From assembly GCA_016936255.1 (NCBI GenBank), contig JAFGYE010000048.1, positions 37,750-101,749 on the forward strand: 64,000 bases of DNA, in the 5' to 3' direction. The translations under genes were made by a program, and so were the position numbers. The notes beneath the pieces are model-generated. The model searched no databases. It saw only the letters and a list, made by a program, of their open reading frames with translations, and had not been told where the DNA came from. The stretch comes from Marinifilaceae bacterium (lineage in GTDB: Bacteria > Bacteroidota > Bacteroidia > Bacteroidales > Marinifilaceae). Shown in pieces: positions 44,064-53,658 of the stretch (positions within the stretch are counted from its first letter, which is position 1; every line of letters begins with the position of its first letter).

Positions 44064-45251
44064 ATGAAGAACATTTCATTTATAATCATATTGTTAGTCG
44101 TTACCAGTTGTAAGTTTAAGCAAACATCAACAGGAAATGCACAAAAGAAAGAGACTCCAAAATGGTCGGTAAAAATGGCCGATGAGGTGATGAGACAATC
44201 GGATAGCCTTATTCATTATTTAAATCCTCGAACTGTAAAATGGCAATACGACATTGCCTTTTTAGGACAGGCAATCGATCATTTAGGAGATGTTGATTCG
44301 AAATATTCTCGTTATATGGAAGATTATGTGAATTATTTTGTCAGGGAAGATGGTAGTGTAAAGAATTATAAGATTGAAGAGTACAATATAGATCGAATTA
44401 ATCCGGCTAAAAATATTATTACGCTTTATAAGAGAACAGGCGAAGAAAAGTACCGTAAAGCGCTGAATTCATTTGTTATTCAAATGCAAAATCATCCCAA
44501 AACAAAAAGTGGTGGTTTTTGGCATAAAAAAGTTTATCCAAATCAAATGTGGTTGGATGGGATATATATGGCTTCTCCATTTTTAGCTCAATATGCAAAG
44601 GAATTCAATACTCCTGGACTATTTGATGAGGTATGCCTTCAGATTAAATTAATCTATGAAAAAACAAAGGATGAAAAGACAGGCCTGTTATACCATGCTT
44701 ATGATGAAAGCCGTGAACAAAAATGGAGTAATCAGGTAACAGGTTGCTCTCCAAATTTTTGGAGCAGATCTATGGGGTGGTATGTTATGGCTATTGTTGA
44801 TGTTTTGGATTATCTGCCTGAGAACCATAAGGATCGGGATGAACTGATATCTCTACTACAAAATAGTTGTGAATCTTTGCTGAAGGTACGCGATAAAGAT
44901 AGTGGGTTGTGGTATCAGGTTCTTGATCAGGCTGATCGGGAAGGGAATTATCTCGAAGGTTCTGGTTCTGCGATGTTTTGCTACGCATTTGCTAAAGGTG
45001 CATCGAAAGGTTATTTGGATAAAAAATACTATAATATTGCTAACTCAGTATTTAGTTCCATCACGCAATTACTCATAACGGAAAATCCGGACGGATCAAT
45101 TGAGATGAAAGATATTTGTGGCGGTTGTGGTTTGGGTGGCAATCCATATAGAGATGGTTCTTATGAATATTATATTAATGAGAAGAGGGTTGTGAATGAT
45201 CCTAAAGGAGTTGCACCTTTTATTTTGGCGGCTATAGAATTGAATAAATAG
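44064..45251 (+). CDS. GH105 unsaturated galacturonyl/rhamnogalacturonyl hydrolase (lipoprotein)
   Basis: This 395-residue (alpha/alpha)6-barrel protein has a lipobox VTSC at about residues 13-16. GH105 enzymes hydrate the 4,5-unsaturated uronic acid left at chain ends by pectate lyases and release it. Seen: QMWLDGIYMASPF with catalytic-type D165, GCSPNFWSRSMGWYVMA near residue 230, SGLWYQVLDQ, GSGSAMFCYAFAKG and CGGCGLGGNPYRDGSYEYY at the end, all typical of the family. It starts 7 bases after GH28. Substrate (homogalacturonan- or rhamnogalacturonan-derived) cannot be told apart by sequence alone; the neighbours favour homogalacturonan. Confidence 0.94.
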   Translation: MKNISFIIILLVVTSCKFKQTSTGNAQKKETPKWSVKMADEVMRQSDSLIHYLNPRTVKWQYDIAFLGQAIDHLGDVDSKYSRYMEDYVNYFVREDGSVKNYKIEEYNIDRINPAKNIITLYKRTGEEKYRKALNSFVIQMQNHPKTKSGGFWHKKVYPNQMWLDGIYMASPFLAQYAKEFNTPGLFDEVCLQIKLIYEKTKDEKTGLLYHAYDESREQKWSNQVTGCSPNFWSRSMGWYVMAIVDVLDYLPENHKDRDELISLLQNSCESLLKVRDKDSGLWYQVLDQADREGNYLEGSGSAMFCYAFAKGASKGYLDKKYYNIANSVFSSITQLLITENPDGSIEMKDICGGCGLGGNPYRDGSYEYYINEKRVVNDPKGVAPFILAAIELNK

Positions 45252-45513
45252 CCGTGATTGTCACTTGTATACATCATATTTAACTAAAAACAAGTGTATG
45301 TGTATTGTGAAAAAAAAACGAACCTTAACCTGTTCGTTAGTCCGTTGGCGCAAACGTTAGAAGTTGCTTGAAGAGGTGGTTGTCACTTACAAAAATGTTT
45401 TTGTTTATTAAAATCAATTTGTATTGATGGACTAAAAATGGAGTGAAGATGAAATTTCTAATCTTAATCAAATATATTAAAGTGTATTCTAATTTTTTAC
45501 TAAACTTATCTAA
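45252..45513. other. Regulatory region between GH105 and susC
   Basis: These 262 bases contain a loose stem CACTTGT/ACAAGTG (45262-45268 with 45290-45296), a 7-bp hairpin AACGAAC/GTTCGTT (45317-45338) with an A run before it, and a LacI-like site at 45345-45366. No TAnnTTTG promoter with good spacing was found for susC. No gene is seen. Confidence 0.45.
45345..45366. promoter_or_regulatory. Putative LacI-type operator upstream of susC
   Basis: TTGGCGCAAACGTTAG matches the left half of the lacI-uxaB palindrome at 8 of 11 positions (TTTGCGGTAAC) and shares its central AACGTTA; the right half is poorly conserved. It lies about 150 bases before susC. Confidence 0.42.
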
Positions 45514-48500
45514 ATGAAGAAAAATCTGAATAAAATTAGCAAACTTTTTATGCTGGGCTTTTTTGTACTGCTATTTTGCAGTCTTGATAGCTTTGGACAA
45601 AAAGTAACAGGAATGGTTACTGATGCAACAAATTTTCCATTGCCAGGAGTTACAGTTACAGTAAAAGGCAACCAAAATCTCGGTACAATTACAGGTATTG
45701 ATGGTATTTATTCAATAGAATTACCAAATTCTCAATCTGATATAATTATAGTTTCTTTTATCGGAATGGAGACGCAAGAAATTCCAGTATCCGGAAGGAC
45801 TGAAATTAATGTAGTTTTGCAGGAAGCATTCACACAATTGGAAGAGATTGTAGCGATTGGTTATGGAGTTGTTAAAAAGAAAGACCTTACGGGAGCTGTA
45901 GCTTCGGTTAAAGGTGAAGATTTAGCAGCTATTTCAGTGCCGGATGTTGCTCAGGCATTACAGGGGCGTTTATTGGGCGTAAATGTGGTTAGTCAGGATG
46001 GACGTCCTGGTGCTGATGTATCTATCAAAATTCGTGGAGGAGGTTCTATCACTCAATCCAATGATCCTCTATTTGTTGTTGATGGATTTCCAGTAAGTTC
46101 TATTTCTGAAATTCCTGCAGATCAAATTGAATCTATTGATGTGTTAAAGGATGCATCTTCAACTGCAATTTATGGTGCTCGTGGAGCAAATGGTGTTATT
46201 CTGGTTACTACAAAAAAGGGCAAAGCAGGAAAGCTTCAAGTTACTTATAGTGGTTACACACAGGTAAAAAGCGTAGCAAAATCACTTGAAACTTTATCTG
46301 CACAGGAGTATGTGAATCATACATGGGCTTATGCTACAGCTTACGGTGCTAGTAATGGAAGTGGAATAGCCGAGTATTTTGGATTGGGAAGTGCCAATGG
46401 CAATCATTATGCTGATTACGCCAATGTAAAGGCTCATAACTACACCGATGATGCACTACGAACTGCATTTACTCAAAGTCATACTATTAGTTTGTCTGGT
46501 GGAACTGAAAAAACAAAAGTATTTGCTTCCATTGGATATTTAAATGATGAAGGTATCAAGATTAATTCAGGCTATGAGCGTTCAAACGCTTCTTTTAAAA
46601 TAGATCAGGAATTGGCTGAAAACTTGAAGGTAGATTTTGATTTACGTTATTCAGAATCAGAGTTAAGTGGAAAAGAAGGTAATACTAATGGTAGAGGGTC
46701 TCTAATTTCTTCTGCTTACTGGTTTCGTCCAATTGATAATCCATTAGGTGGTGTTGATTATACCGATGTTTCTTCCAGTTTTGGTAATGGTGATGCAAAC
46801 ATCGATGAAAGCAGTAATCCGATTGGGTTAATTAATGATATTACAAATATTACAAAATCGCAAAACTTACGTGGATTTGCCGGATTAACATGGGAGATCA
46901 TAAAAGGACTTAAGGCTCGCAGTGAGGTTGGATTTACCAGAGTTAATGATGAAAGTAATTATTACGAAGATGGATTGACCAATGGATATAAAACAGCAAC
47001 CATTAAAAGAAAAGGCGCGGAAAGTTTTCGTTCAGTTACAACGCTGAATTATGAATTTAATTTAGGAGAATCAAATAAATTATCTTTTTTGTTAGGTAAT
47101 GAAATTTTGAAATCGAAATCTACTACTTTAGAAGTTAAAGGTAAGGGATACCCTGAAAATTTTGATTATAAGACAACAACTGGTTTAATTCAAACAGGAG
47201 AGACTTTAACTCCATTAAACACAGTTGGAACTCCTTCGCATTCATTGTCTTTCTTTGGTCGTGCAAACTACTCATTAAAAGACAGATATCTTTTTACAGC
47301 TACAGTTCGTGCTGACGGTTCATCTAAATTTGCTTCAAACAATCGATGGGGATATTTTCCGGCAGTAGCTGCAGCATGGCGTATCTCTGATGAGCCTATG
47401 TTGGAAAGCACAAGGGATTGGTTAGATAACCTTAAATTAAGAGTATCTTATGGTGCTTCGGGCAGCGATAATATCAGCTCTTCATTATGGAAAGAAACAT
47501 GGGAAAGTGGTAGCAGTAGTAGTATTCATTACCCTATTAACGGTAGTATTGGATCTTATTACAAGCCATCAGGTCTTTATCCTAATCCAGACTTAAAATG
47601 GGAAACAACTGTTTCTAGAAATTTAGGTATTGACTATGGAATGTTCAACAACCGTATTTATGGGGTTGCTGAAGTTTATTGGAACACAACCAAAGACTTA
47701 TTAATGGCTGTTCCTGTTGACAATACAACAGGATATTCTTACCAGTACCAAAATTTTGGACAGACCTCAAATAAAGGAGTCGAGCTTTCTGTTGGAGTCG
47801 ATATTATTCGTTCTGAAGATTGGGATTTTGGAGTAAATCTTATCTACAACTACAATAAAAACAATATTGATAATCTTAAAAACACAGATCAGTATCAATA
47901 TGCTTCTAATTGGGCTTCTACATCTACTAAACCTGCGTATGATTATGCACTTGTTGAAGGCAAATCAGTAGGAGTAATTCGTGGTTATGTAAGCGAAGGA
48001 TTCTATAAGGTTGATGATTTTAACTATGCAAATGGTATTTATACACTAAAAGACGGAATTGCAGATTTTGATACAGGTTTTACGGGAAGTTATCCAAATC
48101 CGTTTAACGTTGCCGATGGTCAGAATGCTTTCCCAGGTGCTATTAAATTGAAAGATGTAGATAAAAGTGGAACTGTTGATGCTGAGGATTATACAGAATT
48201 GGGAGAAGCAACACCAAAACATACAGGATCAATTAACTTAAATTTAAGATATAAAAATTTTGATTTAGGTGCTAATATGAACTGGGTTTTGGGTGGAAAA
48301 ATCTACAATGCCGCAGCTTTGGTAAGTAGTTATGGAAATAAAGATGCTAGTATTGGTGCGAACCGTTTAGCCTTTGTAAAAGATGCTTATAAAGTTTATG
48401 ACGTTAATTCTTCTGGAGATTTGGTAGCTGTAACCGATCCTGCGGCATTAAAAGCATTAAATGCAAATGCTAAATATGCTCTGCCTTACAATGAGAATGG

Positions 48501-48804
48501 TGTTACCTATTCTACATTTGTTGAGGATGCTTCTTATTTGCGTTTACAAACAGTAACATTGGGATATAATGTTCCAAAGTTGGCGTCTCAAAAAATAGGA
48601 ATTGAAAGAATTCGTGTGTATTTCACTGGTAATAATTTATTTACAATAACAGGTTATTCAGGAGTAGATCCAGAGGTGAATACAACTCCAAAGAGTGCAG
48701 GCAGCGCTTTTAGCAGTTTGAAAATATTCCCGACAACTAATATGGACTGGGGTGCATATCCTCGTGCAAAAACTTTCACTTTAGGAGTAAATGTTACTTT
48801 CTAA
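45514..48804 (+). CDS. susC: SusC-type TonB-dependent glycan transporter
   Basis: The 1096-residue protein has a signal peptide (ending SFGQ, about residue 29), a CarboxypepD_reg domain (about 30-105), a plug domain with the classic LEEIVAIGYGVVKKKDLTGAV and VKIRGGGSI/FVVDGFPV/VLKDASSTAIYGARGANGVILVTTKKG, and a long beta barrel ending in NVTF. SusC proteins import oligosaccharides across the outer membrane with the SusD lid. The substrate is inferred from its neighbours to be pectin oligomers. The SusD gene follows 40 bases later. Confidence 0.96.
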   Translation: MKKNLNKISKLFMLGFFVLLFCSLDSFGQKVTGMVTDATNFPLPGVTVTVKGNQNLGTITGIDGIYSIELPNSQSDIIIVSFIGMETQEIPVSGRTEINVVLQEAFTQLEEIVAIGYGVVKKKDLTGAVASVKGEDLAAISVPDVAQALQGRLLGVNVVSQDGRPGADVSIKIRGGGSITQSNDPLFVVDGFPVSSISEIPADQIESIDVLKDASSTAIYGARGANGVILVTTKKGKAGKLQVTYSGYTQVKSVAKSLETLSAQEYVNHTWAYATAYGASNGSGIAEYFGLGSANGNHYADYANVKAHNYTDDALRTAFTQSHTISLSGGTEKTKVFASIGYLNDEGIKINSGYERSNASFKIDQELAENLKVDFDLRYSESELSGKEGNTNGRGSLISSAYWFRPIDNPLGGVDYTDVSSSFGNGDANIDESSNPIGLINDITNITKSQNLRGFAGLTWEIIKGLKARSEVGFTRVNDESNYYEDGLTNGYKTATIKRKGAESFRSVTTLNYEFNLGESNKLSFLLGNEILKSKSTTLEVKGKGYPENFDYKTTTGLIQTGETLTPLNTVGTPSHSLSFFGRANYSLKDRYLFTATVRADGSSKFASNNRWGYFPAVAAAWRISDEPMLESTRDWLDNLKLRVSYGASGSDNISSSLWKETWESGSSSSIHYPINGSIGSYYKPSGLYPNPDLKWETTVSRNLGIDYGMFNNRIYGVAEVYWNTTKDLLMAVPVDNTTGYSYQYQNFGQTSNKGVELSVGVDIIRSEDWDFGVNLIYNYNKNNIDNLKNTDQYQYASNWASTSTKPAYDYALVEGKSVGVIRGYVSEGFYKVDDFNYANGIYTLKDGIADFDTGFTGSYPNPFNVADGQNAFPGAIKLKDVDKSGTVDAEDYTELGEATPKHTGSINLNLRYKNFDLGANMNWVLGGKIYNAAALVSSYGNKDASIGANRLAFVKDAYKVYDVNSSGDLVAVTDPAALKALNANAKYALPYNENGVTYSTFVEDASYLRLQTVTLGYNVPKLASQKIGIERIRVYFTGNNLFTITGYSGVDPEVNTTPKSAGSAFSSLKIFPTTNMDWGAYPRAKTFTLGVNVTF

Positions 48805-48844
48805 TATGAGGAATATTATTGTTAATTTGATAATTAAATTAGGT

Positions 48845-50974
48845 ATGAAAAAAATATTAATTATAGCAATTATTGGTGTATTCACCTTATCGCTTAATTC
48901 CTGCGAAGAATTTTTAGATACATCTTCTCCTTCGGTTGTAGATTCTGAATTTGTATTTTCAGGAGCTACTTCTGCAAAGGGAGCTTTACTGAATGCATAC
49001 GAAAAATGGAGAGGTAATGCATATGTGCACTCTAATGGTCTTTTTTACGATCTTGCAGTTGTTGGTTCTGATGTTGAACACCATCCGGAAACATTTTCAT
49101 CACAAACACGTCACGTTCCTGAATATTTCTATCCAGGAGGAACTTCAAGTTTTGACATTTCATTTACGGATAGTGAAAAAGCCTGGACAGCTCTTTATGG
49201 GATTGTGTCAGTAACGAACTCTTTGATTGAGGCGTTTGAAGGAACAAGTGATTTTGAGGCAATGATGAGTAGTGGAGAAGTGACTGAATTGTCGGATATA
49301 TACGGACAAGCTGTTGCACTGAGAGCTACTGCATATTTTGAATTGTGTCGTTATTATGGTGATGTACCTCACGTACTTTCTATAAGTGATACAGAGAATA
49401 AAGGTCTTGTTTCCCGTGATGAAATTTATGAATATCACATCAATCAATTGATGAAGGTAGAGCCTTATATGTACCGAGTTGGTGAGGGAGGAAACAATGC
49501 TGATGTAATGACCCGAACTTATGTACAGGGATTAATCGGACGTATGTGTCTTTATGCCGGAGGTTATGCTACCCGTCGTACTGATCTTGGAAGTGATTTC
49601 TATAAAAAATTGGATGGAAGTGCAATTTCATTTGAGACTATGGGAACTGAAAAGGATGGAGCAGTTTATTCCCGTCGTTCTGATTGGCAGGATTATTTCA
49701 ATATTGCTAAAACATATCTGACTAAATGTGTAGAAAATTCTGGTTCTGCTTATTTAATTACAAGTGATCCACGTTCTGCCGGAGGAGCTGGACAAGAATT
49801 TGGGAATCCATTCCAATATGTATTTCAGATGATGATGACTGGCGAACAACTATCGAAAGAGTCTATCTATGAGATTCCGGAAGAATATGGTTACTATTCA
49901 GAACGTCCTTATGCATTTGGTCGTCCTTCGGATGGTGGCAGCTCAAAAGCTTTCCCTGGCAAGAGTTATTGTCAGTCACGTTTCCAGGCACATTATTATT
50001 ATGGTTCTTTCGATCCTAAAGATTTGCGACGTGATGTTACGGTAGCTGTAACAGCAAGTAAAGGTGATGGTACTGAAAAAATGATTGACTGGATTCCTGG
50101 TTCGAAATCACACGGTGGAATTGCGAATAATAAATGGGATGAAAACCGTATGACTAGTCCATATGTTGCGAAATCACGTAAATCTGGAATTAATTGTCCA
50201 TACATGCGTGTATCAGATGTTATCCTGATGCTTGCTGAGGTTGAGGCAGCTTTAGGCAATGATGGTCCTGCGAGAACAGAATTAGAGAAAGTACACAATC
50301 GTGCATTTACATCACCTGCAGATGCCGATTTAAACGGTTTTATTGCAAAAGCGGGTAGTGTTTATGAAGCTGTTTTGGAAGAGCGTAAATTAGAATTTGG
50401 TGGTGAAGGAATGCGTCGTTATGATCTTATCCGCACTGGGAAATTACCACAAGCTGTAGTTGCTAATAGACAATTAATGACTACTATTATTGGTGGTTTG
50501 GAAACAAATGGATATTATACATTTGATAATGGAAACCAAATACCAATGTATATTTGGACAAAAATGGTTGATGCAAAAGCAACTCATGGTTATCGTTTGA
50601 CTACGCAATGTGTAGACGAAACAGATCCAGTATTATTCCCTGGTTGGAGAGGTCAATATGACGATTGGCAAAGTCTTGCAACTGAGATTGGCAAAACTGT
50701 TAATGGACCGGAAACTAACGTTGCGATCAAAGGATTGTTCAATTATATCGCTCCTGGAAGTGCAGAAGCATTGGCTCTTGAAGCTGATGGATATGTTCAA
50801 ACAAACTGGGGTGCTGATATCGTAGCTAATGCTGCAGATTACTCAACTGATCTTTTTAAAGGTTATAGTGATGCTGACTTTAGTGCGGGTAATCCTCCAG
50901 TCTATCTAGTGCCATTGAATTCTACAATTTTAGAGAATTCAGGAATAAGCAATGGTTATGGATTTAATCAATAA
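48845..50974 (+). CDS. susD: SusD-type glycan-binding lipoprotein
   Basis: I start at ATG 48845 (709 residues): it begins the lipoprotein signal with lipobox LNSC (about residues 17-20), while the upstream frame to 48791 overlaps susC. SusD proteins are tetratricopeptide-like surface lipoproteins that hand oligosaccharides to SusC. Seen: FLDTSSPS after the signal, the YGQAVALRATAYFELCRYYGDVPHVL helix pair and the C-terminal EERKLEFGGEGMRRYDLIRTGK motif. At 709 residues it is longer than most SusD proteins (commonly 500-600), with extra sequence between the two halves and at the end. A strong terminator follows. Confidence 0.95.
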   Translation: MKKILIIAIIGVFTLSLNSCEEFLDTSSPSVVDSEFVFSGATSAKGALLNAYEKWRGNAYVHSNGLFYDLAVVGSDVEHHPETFSSQTRHVPEYFYPGGTSSFDISFTDSEKAWTALYGIVSVTNSLIEAFEGTSDFEAMMSSGEVTELSDIYGQAVALRATAYFELCRYYGDVPHVLSISDTENKGLVSRDEIYEYHINQLMKVEPYMYRVGEGGNNADVMTRTYVQGLIGRMCLYAGGYATRRTDLGSDFYKKLDGSAISFETMGTEKDGAVYSRRSDWQDYFNIAKTYLTKCVENSGSAYLITSDPRSAGGAGQEFGNPFQYVFQMMMTGEQLSKESIYEIPEEYGYYSERPYAFGRPSDGGSSKAFPGKSYCQSRFQAHYYYGSFDPKDLRRDVTVAVTASKGDGTEKMIDWIPGSKSHGGIANNKWDENRMTSPYVAKSRKSGINCPYMRVSDVILMLAEVEAALGNDGPARTELEKVHNRAFTSPADADLNGFIAKAGSVYEAVLEERKLEFGGEGMRRYDLIRTGKLPQAVVANRQLMTTIIGGLETNGYYTFDNGNQIPMYIWTKMVDAKATHGYRLTTQCVDETDPVLFPGWRGQYDDWQSLATEIGKTVNGPETNVAIKGLFNYIAPGSAEALALEADGYVQTNWGADIVANAADYSTDLFKGYSDADFSAGNPPVYLVPLNSTILENSGISNGYGFNQ

Positions 50975-51003
50975 GAATGCTTTAAATTCTTAATAATAAA
51001 TAG

Positions 51004-51043
51004 GATAATCCGTCGATTCGTTGACGGATTATCTTTGCTTTTT
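51004..51043 (+). terminator. Intrinsic terminator after susD
   Basis: An 11-bp perfect stem (GATAATCCGTC, 51004-51014 with 51023-51033) closes an 8-base loop and is followed by TTTGCTTTTT. It separates susCD from the LamG/PL10 genes. Confidence 0.88.
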
Positions 51044-51191
51044 ATCTCAGGTAATAAGGCATGAAGCTGGTCTCTGTTATCTAAATAGAGATTATAATAT
51101 AAGTTCTAAAATTGGATAAACACTATTTCTTACTTCTCTTAAAAATGGAATTTGAAATGAATTTTGCTGCTTCCAATAAAAAAACAGACAG

Positions 51192-51869
51192 ATGAAAATT
51201 ACTCCGATCTTAATAGTCTTGTTTTTTATGTATTTTCCCTTCTCAGGAAATGGTCAAAACTTAGAAAAAAAATCTTCAGTAAAATCGCATACAGAATGGT
51301 GCGTGGCTGATTTACTGCAACAAAACTCAAAACAAATAAAGATACTTGGTCAGCCAAAACTGGTTGATTCTCCTTATGGAAAAGCTGTTTCCTTTAATGG
51401 AAGTAGTGATGCTCTTATTTTACAGGAAATGCCTCTTAAATCGATGAAGGAATTTACCGTAGAAATGATTTTTTGTCCGGATATAAATGCATCTTTCGAA
51501 CAGCGGATTCTTCATATTGGTGAGGTCTTAGGTAATAGAATGTTGCTGGAAATCCGTGCAGTTACGGATATCTGGTATTTCGATGGTTTTGCGGCTTCCG
51601 GAAATAACAAGAAAGCCTTAATTAACGAACAACTTACTCATCAGCTTGGACAATGGTATCATGTTGCTTTTATTGTGGGGGCTGATAGTTTGTCCACTTT
51701 TGTTAACGGAAAACAGGAATTGTCCGAGTCGTTTTCTTATCAACCAATTGGGACTGGTAACTGCTCAATTGGTGTTCGCCTGAACAAAAAGTCTTGGTTT
51801 AAAGGAATGATTTACAAAATCAGAATAGTATCTAAACAACTCAAGCCCGATGATTTTATGACTTATTAG
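51192..51869 (+). CDS. Exported LamG-like (concanavalin-fold) protein
   Basis: This 225-residue protein has a signal peptide (ending GNGQ, about residue 22) and one LamG-type jellyroll domain (about 55-220): KAVSFNGSSDALILQEMP, FTVEMIFCPD, QRILHIGE, LGQWYHVAFIVGADSLSTFVNGKQE and GMIYKIRIVSKQLKPDDF. No catalytic motif is visible, so it is most likely a carbohydrate- or substrate-binding accessory protein. It starts 27 bases before PL10 (stop to start) on the same strand and may aid that enzyme; that is inference. Confidence 0.82.
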   Translation: MKITPILIVLFFMYFPFSGNGQNLEKKSSVKSHTEWCVADLLQQNSKQIKILGQPKLVDSPYGKAVSFNGSSDALILQEMPLKSMKEFTVEMIFCPDINASFEQRILHIGEVLGNRMLLEIRAVTDIWYFDGFAASGNNKKALINEQLTHQLGQWYHVAFIVGADSLSTFVNGKQELSESFSYQPIGTGNCSIGVRLNKKSWFKGMIYKIRIVSKQLKPDDFMTY

Positions 51870-51895
51870 TTAACTCTGCTAAGAATATAAATACC

Positions 51896-53497
51896 ATGAA
51901 ACCTACTAAATATTTAATTTTACTTCTTTTACTTCTTTTATTTCTTGCTTTTGGATTGAAGTTAAAAGCTCAATCTGAAATTACAAAGGAACAAATTTGT
52001 GAAACAATGCTGAAAGCCACTCAATTTATGGTTGAAGAGGTGAGTACTAATGGAGGCTATGTTTGGTACTATTTGCCCGATTTATCTCGTCGATGGGGCG
52101 AGATGGAGGCCTACAAAACCATGATTTGGCTTCAACATCCTGGAACAATCAGCATTGGGCACTTATTTTTAGATGCTTATAGAACCACGAAAAACGAATA
52201 TTATTATCAAGCCGCGCAAAAAGTTGCAACAGCTATTATTTGGGGGCAAAGTAACGAAGGTGGTTGGAATTATATGATCGATTTCGCCGGTGACCGCTCC
52301 TTAAAGAAATGGTATAATACTATTGGTAAAAATGGGTGGAGACTTGAAGAGTTTCAGCATTATTATGGCAACTCCACTTTCGATGATGATATTACATCTG
52401 ATGCAGCAAGGTTTTTACTAAGAATCTATCTCGAGAAATTAGATCCGGGTTATAAACCTGCTCTTGACAAAGCAATCGACTTTATATTAAAAAGTCAGTA
52501 TGCTTCAGGTGGTTGGCCACAGCGTTATCCGTTAAAATATGATTTCAATAAACAAGGTCATTCTGATTATAGTTCGTTTTATACATTTAACGACGATGTA
52601 ATTTGGGAAAACGTTCATTTTTTGATTCAAAGCTATCTGACTTTGGGGGAAGAACGTTTTTTGGAACCGATTCGCCGGGGAATGGATTTTTATCTGATTT
52701 CTCAGGATGCATGCGGAGCTTGGGGACAGCAACTTAATTTGAATATGCAAACAGAAGGTGCCCGAACGTATGAACCGGCAGCTTTTTTGCCATCTACAAC
52801 ATGCAAAAATGCAATGCTCCTACTGAAATTTTATCAATATACGGGAGATAAAAAATTTATTGCTCGTGTTCCTGATGCAATTCGTTGGTTGGACAGTACA
52901 CGACTTCCCGAAAATCAGATAGAAGGGGCTCGTTCTCATCCAACTTTTATTGAAGTAGGAACCAACAAGCCCATATATGTACATCGGAAAGGGGCGAATG
53001 TGAAATTTGGAATGTATTATGTCGATAGTGATGATAAAAAGTTATTGGCTCATTACTACGGCAAGTGCCGTATTCAGCTTGAGGAGCTGAAGTTTAAATA
53101 CAAAATGCTTAATGAGCTTGACTTAGATAAGGTGACAAAAGATTCGCCTCTAAAGGAATCATGTTTCAAGGAAAGTGATACACCTCAACGATTTTACGAC
53201 CTAAACCGTAATGTTTTCACAGGTGTTGCTTCAGAGGCTGAGGTAAAAGATATTATTGCATCTCTCGATCAGCAGGGCAGGTGGTTGGTGAAACATGCTT
53301 TTATTAGCCATCCTTACATTGGGGATGGTCAGAATCAGAATCAAAGTGATGAGTATTCAACAACTCGTGTTGGTGACGAAACAGATACGTCTACTTATCC
53401 TGATCCTTCTGATAAATATTATATCTCAACTAAAGAGTACATTCAGAATATGAATTTTCTGATTGGTTACTTAAAATTGAATCAGTCTGGAAAATAA
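51896..53497 (+). CDS. PL10 pectate lyase
   Basis: The 533-residue protein has a signal peptide (ending LKAQ, about residue 25) and an (alpha/alpha)6 PL10-type pectate lyase domain. PL10 cleaves de-esterified homogalacturonan by calcium-dependent beta-elimination, leaving 4,5-unsaturated ends. Seen: GGWPQRYP at 205-212, the calcium/catalysis segment FNDDVIWENVHFL with N232, D233 and D234, and ARTYEPAAF with R290 (the candidate catalytic arginine of the family, by analogy). The C-terminal 190 residues extend beyond the lyase core with IRWLDSTRLP and an unrecognised tail. It is preceded by the LamG gene by 26 bases. Confidence 0.9.
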   Translation: MKPTKYLILLLLLLLFLAFGLKLKAQSEITKEQICETMLKATQFMVEEVSTNGGYVWYYLPDLSRRWGEMEAYKTMIWLQHPGTISIGHLFLDAYRTTKNEYYYQAAQKVATAIIWGQSNEGGWNYMIDFAGDRSLKKWYNTIGKNGWRLEEFQHYYGNSTFDDDITSDAARFLLRIYLEKLDPGYKPALDKAIDFILKSQYASGGWPQRYPLKYDFNKQGHSDYSSFYTFNDDVIWENVHFLIQSYLTLGEERFLEPIRRGMDFYLISQDACGAWGQQLNLNMQTEGARTYEPAAFLPSTTCKNAMLLLKFYQYTGDKKFIARVPDAIRWLDSTRLPENQIEGARSHPTFIEVGTNKPIYVHRKGANVKFGMYYVDSDDKKLLAHYYGKCRIQLEELKFKYKMLNELDLDKVTKDSPLKESCFKESDTPQRFYDLNRNVFTGVASEAEVKDIIASLDQQGRWLVKHAFISHPYIGDGQNQNQSDEYSTTRVGDETDTSTYPDPSDKYYISTKEYIQNMNFLIGYLKLNQSGK

Positions 53498-53658
53498 TAC
53501 AATAAACATGATTTTAATTACTAAACCGGCAATCAGGAAGAACTGTACTGAGTGTATCTAAAATAACACGTATATAAAAAATACAGAGCGCAGGAAATGG
53601 CTCGTTTAGTTAAGAGTGATTATACAATAAGGAATTGAAACTAAAAAAGTATTGAAAA
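53498..53658. other. Short intergenic region before GH43
   Basis: No stem, promoter or gene is evident. GH43 could share the PL10 transcript or have its own promoter that I cannot recognise. Confidence 0.35.

Noticed and set aside
45317..45338. AACGAAC/GTTCGTT hairpin as terminator of GH28-GH105
   Set aside because: The A run is on the upstream side, so it would terminate on the minus strand where no gene exists; kept only as a structure in the region note.
48791..48844. Start of susD inside the susC end
   Set aside because: It overlaps susC and hides the lipoprotein signal; ATG at 48845 is right for a SusD protein.
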